The position numbers and the translations under genes were made by a program. A stretch of DNA of 10,931 bases from an uncultured Collinsella sp. (GTDB lineage: Bacteria; Actinomycetota; Coriobacteriia; Coriobacteriales; Coriobacteriaceae), in NCBI GenBank assembly GCA_900545555.1, contig UQZI01000069.1, positions 1 through 10,931 of the forward strand, given 5' to 3'. Positions within the stretch are counted from its first letter, which is position 1; every line of letters starts with the position of its first letter. The notes under the pieces were generated by a model. The model was given only the letters and a program-made list of their open reading frames with translations, made no database searches and was not told where the DNA came from. Shown in pieces: positions 6,438 through 10,931 of this stretch.

Positions 6438-7306
6438 GCGAGACGAATGCGACGCCCGCAACCGAGGCGGCATCGTCCGACACCCAGGACTTTTTGTCGA
6501 GCGTGGGGGAGAGCGAGAAACGTGTTCGCGTGAGCGGCAAGGCCGTGAGCGACGAGGTCGTGCTCTCCACCAAGGACGTCAACGTGTACTATGGCGACCA
6601 CCATGCGCTGCACAATACGTCGCTCGACTTCCACAAGGGTGAGATCACGGCGCTCATCGGGCCTTCGGGCTGCGGCAAGTCGACCTTCTTGCGCAGCCTC
6701 AACCTGATGAATCGCGAGATTCGCGGCTGCCGCGTGGAGGGCGAGATCAGCTACCGCGGACGCAACGTGAACACCAAGACCGAGAATACCTACGAGCTGC
6801 GCCGGTCCATTGGCATGGTGTTTCAGCAGCCCAACCCCTTCCGCAAGTCCATTCGAGACAACATCACGTTTGCGCCCAAGCGCCACGGCATCACCGACCG
6901 CGACGAGCTCGATCGCATGGTCGAGGAAAGCCTGCGCGGTGCGGCCCTGTGGGACGAGGTCAAGGACAAGCTCGACAAGAGCGCCTACGCGCTTTCGGGC
7001 GGTCAGCAGCAGCGTTTGTGCATCGCGCGCACGCTGGCACTCAACCCCGACGTAATCCTGTTTGACGAGCCCTGCTCGGCGCTCGACCCCATCTCGACGC
7101 TGGCGATCGAGGACCTCATGTCGTCGATCGTGGCCGACCGCGCCATCGTCATCGTGACGCACAACATGGAGCAGGCGTCGCGCGTGTCCAACCGCACGGC
7201 GTTTTTCTACATGGGCGATATGGTCGAGTACGACGAGACCGACGAGATTTTCCAACGGCCCAAGGATAAGCGGCTGAATGATTACCTCACCGGCATGTTC
7301 TCCTAG
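6434..7306 (+). CDS. pstB: Phosphate ABC transporter ATP-binding protein PstB
   Basis: A 290-residue ATPase that powers phosphate uptake through PstCA. All ABC motifs are intact: Walker A GPSGCGKST (76-84), Q-loop VFQQPNPF (129-136), signature LSGGQQQRLCIAR (187-199), Walker B VILFDEPCSALDP (207-219) with Asp211 and Glu212, and switch His243 in VTHNM. The CSALDPIST and LNDYLTGMFS (281-290) segments are PstB-specific. The protein is about 30-40 residues longer than usual PstB (about 250-260). The extra is an N-terminal Ser/Thr/Ala/Glu-rich tail (about 1-40) with no visible domain. The start is fixed by the ATGA overlap with pstA, though a shorter product from a later start cannot be ruled out. 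It is the last gene of the operon: no phoU follows, and a strong terminator lies at 7364-7399. Confidence 0.96.
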   Translation: MSETNATPATEAASSDTQDFLSSVGESEKRVRVSGKAVSDEVVLSTKDVNVYYGDHHALHNTSLDFHKGEITALIGPSGCGKSTFLRSLNLMNREIRGCRVEGEISYRGRNVNTKTENTYELRRSIGMVFQQPNPFRKSIRDNITFAPKRHGITDRDELDRMVEESLRGAALWDEVKDKLDKSAYALSGGQQQRLCIARTLALNPDVILFDEPCSALDPISTLAIEDLMSSIVADRAIVIVTHNMEQASRVSNRTAFFYMGDMVEYDETDEIFQRPKDKRLNDYLTGMFS

Positions 7307-7324
7307 TCCGGGACATGCTTGAGG

Positions 7325-7350
7325 CCCGCGGCGGCCACGGTTGCCGCGGG
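7325..7350 (+). other. GC-rich hairpin in the pstB 3' region
   Basis: CCCGCGGC (7325-7332) and GCCGCGGG (7343-7350) pair perfectly over 8 bp around a 10-base loop. No T-run follows, and the true terminator is 13 bases further on. It may protect the 3' end of the pst transcript, or be a remnant of a repeat. Confidence 0.5.
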
Positions 7351-7363
7351 ACTGATTGGAGAG

Positions 7364-7399
7364 GCGGGTCATCTCTTTTACGAGATGGCCCGCTTTTTT
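7364..7399 (+). terminator. Rho-independent terminator of the pst operon
   Basis: A 12-bp stem, 7364-7375 with 7382-7393, is perfect apart from one G-U pair. It closes a 6-base loop (TTTTAC) and is followed by six T residues. It lies 57 bases after the pstB stop and separates pst transcription from the ABC-F gene. Confidence 0.92.
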
Positions 7400-7424
7400 G
7401 TGTCGTGTGCTGGTGCGCTTGCCC

Positions 7425-7465
7425 AAAACCACCACGAAGGCGCCCGTCCCCTTTGTGGTGGTTTT
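7425..7465. repeat. Perfect 11-bp inverted repeat upstream of the ABC-F gene
   Basis: AAAACCACCAC (7425-7435) and GTGGTGGTTTT (7455-7465) pair perfectly around a 19-base loop. Because each arm ends in four T on its own strand, it could act as a weak terminator in either direction. It ends three bases before a good -10 (TATCAT, 7469-7474). It could be an operator, a second terminator for pst read-through, or a leader hairpin if transcription starts further upstream. Confidence 0.6.
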
Positions 7466-7468
7466 CGC

Positions 7469-7474
7469 TATCAT
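7469..7474 (+). promoter_or_regulatory. Candidate -10 element for the ABC-F / HAD unit
   Basis: TATCAT matches TATAAT at five of six positions and lies 35 bases before the ATG. No convincing -35 is found at 16-18 bases upstream, where the bases are CGTCCCC. The inverted repeat at 7425-7465 overlaps the place where a -35 would be. Confidence 0.35.
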
Positions 7475-7509
7475 GGAGAACGTTGAATTTCTACGAAGGA
7501 GCAGGGCAT

Positions 7510-9369
7510 ATGGCGATTCTTTTGGGATGCGATTCCGTCAGCCTAGAGTTTCCCACCAAGCATATTTTTAATAGCGTAACGCTCGGCGTGGGCGAGGGCG
7601 ACCGTATTGGTATTGTCGGCAAAAACGGCGACGGCAAGTCGACGCTGCTGAGTGTACTCGCCGGCACGCTGGAGCCCGACGACGGCCGCGTGACGCATCG
7701 CCGCGGCACCACGATCGGCCTGCTCGGCCAAAAGGACCAGCTTGTCGACACCGATACCGTGCATCATGCCGTTGTGGGCGACACGCCTGAGTACGAGTGG
7801 GCGTCGAGCCCGCGTACGCGCCAGATTCTGGCCGGTCTTATTAGCGATGTGCCCTGGGAGGGCATGGTGGGCGAGCTCTCGGGCGGTCAGCGCCGTCGCG
7901 TGGACCTCGCGCGCCTGCTGATTGGCGACTACGATGTGCTCATGCTCGACGAGCCCACCAACCACCTGGACATGCGCACCATCAACTGGCTTGCGCGTCA
8001 CTTAAAGGCCCGCTGGCAGCGCGGCCAGGGCGCCATGCTCGTGGTCACGCACGACCGCTGGTTCTTGGACGAGGTCTGCGCCAGCATGTGGGAGGTCCAC
8101 GACGGCCAGGTAGATCCCTTCGAGGGCGGCTACTCGGCATATATCCTGCAGCGCGTGGAGCGCGACCGCATGGCCGCCGTTACCGAGGAGCGCCGTCGCA
8201 ACATGGCGCGCAAGGAGCTCGCGTGGCTAAGCCGCGGCGCCCAGGCGCGTTCCACCAAGCCCAAGTTTCGCGTTGAGGCTGCTCGCGAGCTGATCGCCGA
8301 CGTACCGCCCGTGCGTGACGAGCTGGAGCTCAAGCGCCTTGCCGTGAGCCGCCTAGGCAAGCAGGTCATCGATGTCATCGACGTGGATGCCGGCTATGCG
8401 GATACCGATGGTGCGCCCAAGCAGGTGCTCACCGATGTGACCTGGCTCATCGGCGCGGGCGACCGCTATGGCCTGTTGGGCGAGAACGGCGCCGGCAAGT
8501 CGACCTTGCTCGACGTGATCCAGGGCAAGATTGAGCCCACGCGCGGCCGTGTGAAGATTGGCCAGACGGTGCGCTTTGGCGTTCTGTCGCAGCAGCTCGA
8601 GGAACTCGAGCCCTACATGGGTGACACGATCCGCGAGGTGCTCGGCAACTATAAGAAGTACTACGTCATCGACGGCAAGGAGACTTCGCCCGAGAAGCTC
8701 TGCGAGCGCCTGGGCTTTACGACACAGCAGCTCTGGAGTCGCATCGGCGATCTTTCGGGCGGCCAGCGCCGTCGCCTGTCGCTGCTGCTGACGATCCTGG
8801 ACGAGCCCAACGTGCTCATCCTGGACGAGCCCGGCAACGACCTGGATACCGACATGCTGGCGATTGTCGAGGACCTGCTCGACGGCTGGCCCGGCACGCT
8901 GATTCTGGTGACGCACGACCGCTTTTTGATGGAGCGCGTGACCGACCAGCAGTGGGCGCTGCTCGACGGCCACCTGACGCATATGCCCGGCGGCGTCGAC
9001 CAGTACCTGCGCCTGTGCAACGCCACCGCCGAGGGCGAGCCCGTGGGTGCGCCGAGCGCCAAGACCGGCACGTTTGACACCGGTGCCGCGGCGGCTGCGG
9101 CCGAAAAGCCCAAGTCGAGCGGTCAGCCCAACGGTCTTTCCAACGCCGAGCGCCAGAAGCTCCGCCGCGAGGTGAGCTCGCTCGAGCGCAAGATGGAGAC
9201 GCAGCGCGCTCGCGTGGAGGAGGCCGAGGCTGCGATGGCGCAGGTCGACCCCACCAATTACACGGCGCTGGGCGAGCAGCAGGCAAAGATCGACGAGGCC
9301 CACGCCGCCATGGACGAGTTGGAGATGGCGTGGCTCGAGGCGAGCGAGAAGCTCGAGGGCGAGGAGTAG
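7510..9369 (+). CDS. uup: ABC-F family ATPase, Uup-like
   Basis: A 619-residue soluble protein with two ATPase domains and no membrane helices: an ABC-F protein acting on ribosomes, not a transporter. Domain 1: Walker A GKNGDGKST (37-45), signature LSGGQ (123-127), Walker B LMLDEPTNHLD (144-154), His181. The inter-domain arm (about 212-270, Arg/Lys-rich, with ARKELAWLSRGAQAR) is the P-site-tRNA-interaction linker. Domain 2: Walker A GENGAGKST (324-332), signature LSGGQ (415-419), Walker B VLILDEPGNDLD (435-446), His469. After a low-complexity linker (about 505-542), a Lys/Glu/Ala-rich coiled coil (543-617) forms the C-terminal domain typical of Uup rather than EttA. E. coli Uup is linked to ribosome function and transposon excision. 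An antibiotic-resistance ABC-F is less likely given the Uup tail. The ATG at 7510 has AAGGAG eight bases upstream; the open frame continues to 7315 without any such site. The HAD gene follows after 6 bases. Confidence 0.92.
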   Translation: MAILLGCDSVSLEFPTKHIFNSVTLGVGEGDRIGIVGKNGDGKSTLLSVLAGTLEPDDGRVTHRRGTTIGLLGQKDQLVDTDTVHHAVVGDTPEYEWASSPRTRQILAGLISDVPWEGMVGELSGGQRRRVDLARLLIGDYDVLMLDEPTNHLDMRTINWLARHLKARWQRGQGAMLVVTHDRWFLDEVCASMWEVHDGQVDPFEGGYSAYILQRVERDRMAAVTEERRRNMARKELAWLSRGAQARSTKPKFRVEAARELIADVPPVRDELELKRLAVSRLGKQVIDVIDVDAGYADTDGAPKQVLTDVTWLIGAGDRYGLLGENGAGKSTLLDVIQGKIEPTRGRVKIGQTVRFGVLSQQLEELEPYMGDTIREVLGNYKKYYVIDGKETSPEKLCERLGFTTQQLWSRIGDLSGGQRRRLSLLLTILDEPNVLILDEPGNDLDTDMLAIVEDLLDGWPGTLILVTHDRFLMERVTDQQWALLDGHLTHMPGGVDQYLRLCNATAEGEPVGAPSAKTGTFDTGAAAAAAEKPKSSGQPNGLSNAERQKLRREVSSLERKMETQRARVEEAEAAMAQVDPTNYTALGEQQAKIDEAHAAMDELEMAWLEASEKLEGEE

Positions 9370-9375
9370 GCGAGG

Positions 9376-10146
9376 ATGATCAAGGCCGCGTTTTTCGATA
9401 TCGACGGCACGTTGCTGAGCTTTAAGACCCATCGGATTCCGGCGTCGGCGCAGCAGGTGCTCGACAGCTTTCATGAGCAGGGGATTGCGTGCGTGATCGC
9501 CACGGGTCGCCCGACCTATCAGATGCCCGATTGGCTGTTCGATCTTGGTTGGGATGCGTACATTACGCTTTCGGGCCAGCACTGCTTTGATGCCGAGGGG
9601 GTTTACCGCAGCTGCCCGATCGATCCGGACGACGTCGCGGTGATCGTGGACCAGGTGGCCGAGGGGCGCTACGACTCGCTGTGCATGCAGGGCGAGAACT
9701 CGTTTGTGAACCGCCTGTCCGAGCGCGTGGTGACGGCCGGTAGCAACGCGGGAATCGTCTACCACGAGGAACCGTTTGAGCGCGCTTTTGACGCGCCGGT
9801 TTACCAGTTCTGCGCCTTTGTGGACCCTGCCGACGAACATATCGTGACCGACGCGGTGTCGCATTCTCTCACTACGCGCTGGTGTGATTTGTTCTGCGAC
9901 ATTATCCCTGCCAACGGCGGTAAGGACCTGGGTGTCGCGGCGACGCTGGAACGCCTGGGCATCGACGCGAGCGAGGCGATCGCCTTTGGCGATGGCGAGA
10001 ACGACCTGTCGATGTTCTCGGCCGTGGGCACGAGCGTGGCCATGGGCAATGCGCAGGAGACCGTGAAGGCCGCAGCGACCTACGTTACGACCGCCGTAGA
10101 CGACGACGGCATTTACAGCGCCGCCAAGCACTTTGGCCTGCTATAG
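9376..10146 (+). CDS. Cof-type HAD hydrolase (subfamily IIB phosphatase)
   Basis: A 256-residue HAD phosphatase with a C2-type cap, the Cof/YidA-like group that dephosphorylates sugar phosphates, FMN, PLP or similar small molecules. Motif I is FFDIDGTLL (6-14) with nucleophile Asp8 and Asp10. Motif II is Thr43 in ATGRP. Motif III is Lys183 in NGGKDLG, and motif IV is FGDGENDLSMF (204-214) with Asp206 and Asp210. The cap lies between (about 80-180). VAMGNAQETVKAAATYVT (221-238) is the family's usual C-terminal signature. The substrate cannot be inferred. The ATG at 9376 has a GGCGAGG ribosome binding site that overlaps the stop region of the ABC-F gene, so the two are almost surely co-transcribed and coupled. 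A terminator follows at 10204-10228. The link to the ABC-F protein may be only operonic. Confidence 0.93.
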   Translation: MIKAAFFDIDGTLLSFKTHRIPASAQQVLDSFHEQGIACVIATGRPTYQMPDWLFDLGWDAYITLSGQHCFDAEGVYRSCPIDPDDVAVIVDQVAEGRYDSLCMQGENSFVNRLSERVVTAGSNAGIVYHEEPFERAFDAPVYQFCAFVDPADEHIVTDAVSHSLTTRWCDLFCDIIPANGGKDLGVAATLERLGIDASEAIAFGDGENDLSMFSAVGTSVAMGNAQETVKAAATYVTTAVDDDGIYSAAKHFGLL

Positions 10147-10156
10147 CTACGGATTA

Positions 10157-10198
10157 GGCACTTGGGGACGTTCCTTTTGTGCCGGCAGTCGGGGGCAC
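10157..10198. repeat. Three alternating GGCAC/GTGCC arms, repeat-like element
   Basis: GGCAC (10157-10161), GTGCC (10179-10183) and GGCAC (10194-10198) allow two mutually exclusive 5-bp stems sharing the middle arm. The block also has GGGGAC (10164-10169), complementary to GTCCCC in the terminator at 10213-10218. Such short GC-rich foldbacks in the 3' region of a gene look like a REP-type dispersed element, but only one copy is present here. Confidence 0.4.
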
Positions 10199-10203
10199 TC
10201 CTT

Positions 10204-10228
10204 GCGGGGCGTGTCCCCGCTTTGTTTT
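10204..10228 (+). terminator. Rho-independent terminator after the Cof-type HAD gene
   Basis: GCGGGG (10204-10209) pairs with CCCCGC (10215-10220) around a 5-base loop, and TTTGTTTT follows. It lies 58 bases past the stop of the HAD gene and closes the ABC-F/HAD unit. Confidence 0.85.
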
Positions 10229-10276
10229 CGTCCCGTGCGTTTTGTGAAACACGGTTAACTTTTTAGACAACGTAGT

Positions 10277-10304
10277 AAGACATGGGCAACTTTTGCGGTA
10301 AAGT
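10277..10304 (+). promoter_or_regulatory. Candidate promoter of the DtxR-family gene
   Basis: AAGACA (10277-10282) and TAAAGT (10299-10304), spaced by 16 bases, each match the -35 and -10 consensus at four of six positions. The -10 is preceded by GCGG, and the TTGCGGTAA-rG string here recurs at 3517-3527 upstream of pstS, 10 of 11 bases identical. The start would give a leader of about 48 bases. Confidence 0.4.
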
Positions 10305-10319
10305 AAATCAGGCAAAAGT
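10289..10319. promoter_or_regulatory. Candidate operator (8-bp dyad) of the metal-dependent repressor
   Basis: ACTTTTGC (10289-10296) and GCAAAAGT (10312-10319) are perfect reverse complements 15 bases apart, with half-site centres about 23 bases (two helical turns) apart. The dyad brackets the candidate -10 TAAAGT and ends 39 bases before the gene. The TTTTGC/GCAAAA arms resemble MntR-type sites more than the TTAGG-type DtxR sites. Autoregulation is inferred from position only. Confidence 0.4.
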
Positions 10320-10358
10320 ATCCAAAGGCTAACTAGAAGCCATCGCGAAAGGCGGCCC

Positions 10359-10748
10359 ATGGCCCTGCGTGAATCCGGAGAAGACTATCTCGAATCTATT
10401 TATGTGCTCTCGGAGCGCCAGGGCGTCGTTCGCTCGATTGACGTTGCCGAATACCTGGGCGTAACCAAGGCGAGCGTCTCTAAAGCCATGGCGACGCTGG
10501 AGAACAACGGCTATGTCGAAATGGGTAAACGCGACGTTCATCTGACGGAGCGTGGCCTGGAGGTCGCTCGCCAAATGTGGGAGCGCCATTGCTTTTTTGT
10601 TGGGCTGCTCGAGGACGCAGGCGTTTCGGAAGAGGTTGCCTCGCAAGAGGGGTGTCACATGGAGCACTGCCTGAGCGAGGAAAGCTTTGAGAAGCTAAGG
10701 GCAATGCTGGGCCGGGACGGCACATCGGCCCCAACAATGACTGACTAA
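10359..10748 (+). CDS. DtxR/MntR-family metal-dependent transcriptional repressor (short form)
   Basis: A 129-residue repressor that binds DNA when loaded with Mn(II) or Fe(II). A winged helix-turn-helix spans about residues 8-70: GEDYLESIYVL (7-17), recognition-helix region VAEYLGVTKASVSKAM (29-44), wing up to VHLTERG (60-66). The dimerisation and metal domain follows (70-117). Predicted ligands are Asp9, Glu12, His77, Cys99, Glu102 and His103 in GCHMEHCLS. Asp9 and Glu12 match MntR (Asp8, Glu11), whereas Cys99 sits where MntR has Glu99 and DtxR has Cys102: a mixed site. Length is near MntR (142) and far below DtxR/IdeR (about 226-230); the SH3-like third domain is absent. AAAGG (10348-10352) lies six bases before the ATG. 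No transporter it might control is inside the window. Mn versus Fe specificity is not decided. Confidence 0.9.
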   Translation: MALRESGEDYLESIYVLSERQGVVRSIDVAEYLGVTKASVSKAMATLENNGYVEMGKRDVHLTERGLEVARQMWERHCFFVGLLEDAGVSEEVASQEGCHMEHCLSEESFEKLRAMLGRDGTSAPTMTD

Positions 10749-10768
10749 CGTTCCCCCAGTAGCGCGCC

Positions 10769-10787
10769 GTTCGCGCAAAGCGCGAAC
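10769..10787 (+). other. Perfect 8-bp hairpin downstream of the repressor gene
   Basis: GTTCGCGC (10769-10776) and GCGCGAAC (10780-10787) form a tight perfect stem with an AAA loop, 20 bases past the stop. No T-run follows, so it is not a typical intrinsic terminator. The remaining bases to the window end hold no gene I can support. Confidence 0.55.
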
Positions 10788-10931
10788 CAGCGACCGGGAC
10801 AGGAGGCCCTACCAACCAAGTCTAACTCAGCCAAGGAACCCCGCCAGCAAGCGATGCCCAAGAACCGTCAGCAACGTCACCGCAGGCCGGGGCCGGGCTT
10901 GGTTTTTGAAAACACTCCGCAGACCAGAAGC

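Noticed and set aside
6302..7474. 390-codon open frame antisense to pstB, crossing the pst terminator
   Set aside because: A shadow of pstB. It runs through the terminator hairpin and has no protein family features.
7315..7509. Possible 65-residue N-terminal extension of the ABC-F protein
   Set aside because: It would be translated through the terminator and the 11-bp dyad, has no family similarity, and the ATG at 7510 has a good AAGGAG.
8353..10131. 592-codon open frame on the minus strand opposite the ABC-F and Cof-type HAD genes
   Set aside because: Both plus-strand genes have intact catalytic motifs and ribosome binding sites; the antisense product is Arg/His/Leu-rich with no recognisable domain.
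10229..10265. Bulged CCGT-GTTT / AAAC-ACGG foldback followed by a T-run, a second terminator
   Set aside because: The stem has a two-base bulge and the T-run starts several bases after it; the clear terminator at 10204-10228 is sufficient.
10840..10911. GC-rich stretch then GGTTTTTG near the window end, possible terminator of the repressor gene
   Set aside because: CCAAG/CTTGG and CCCC/GGGG can pair only with large internal loops; not a convincing stem.

Overview
The window reads as chromosomal DNA of a high-GC Gram-positive. The gene families, strong G/C bias at third codon positions, SD-type starts and a Tat-type lipoprotein signal all suit Actinomycetota. The overall look is most like Coriobacteriia (a Collinsella- or Olsenella-type gut bacterium); this is inference from style, not a database match. 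The content is ordinary housekeeping: no phage, transposase, CRISPR array, rRNA or tRNA was seen.

Layout. 1-182: edge of the window, with an AT-rich stretch (about 70-105) and a long inverted repeat (106-167) at the 3' side of the first gene. 183-1043 (minus): a DegV/FakB-type fatty-acid-binding protein. 1044-1199: divergent promoter region with a small palindrome. 1200-1862 and 1917-3353 (plus): a HAD phosphatase and a PepV-type M20 zinc dipeptidase, probably co-transcribed but separated by a strong hairpin just before the pepV ribosome binding site. 3354-3646 (293 bases, no gene): a long terminator hairpin of the same repeat family as 106-167, then a candidate PHO box and promoter. 3647-7306: the phosphate ABC transporter operon pstS-pstC-pstA-pstB, tightly packed with two translational overlaps and no phoU after it. 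7307-7509: a hairpin, a strong rho-independent terminator and a second 11-bp inverted repeat. 7510-10146: an ABC-F ATPase of the Uup type followed 6 bases later by a Cof-type HAD phosphatase, apparently one unit. 10147-10358: a GGCAC-containing hairpin cluster, a terminator, then a promoter with a candidate operator. 10359-10748: a short DtxR/MntR-family metal-dependent repressor. 10749-10931: no gene seen, one perfect 8-bp hairpin.

How it works together. PstS captures phosphate at the outer face of the membrane, PstC and PstA form the channel and PstB drives it. The PHO-box-like repeat suggests induction under phosphate limitation by a PhoB/PhoP-type regulator encoded elsewhere. The Uup-like ATPase acts at the ribosome. 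The last gene probably senses Mn(II) or Fe(II) and may repress itself through the dyad in its own promoter. No new multi-gene system is evident. The best leads are non-coding: a shared long-inverted-repeat family (106-167 and 3375-3443), the candidate PHO box, the repressor's operator and its mixed MntR/DtxR metal site.
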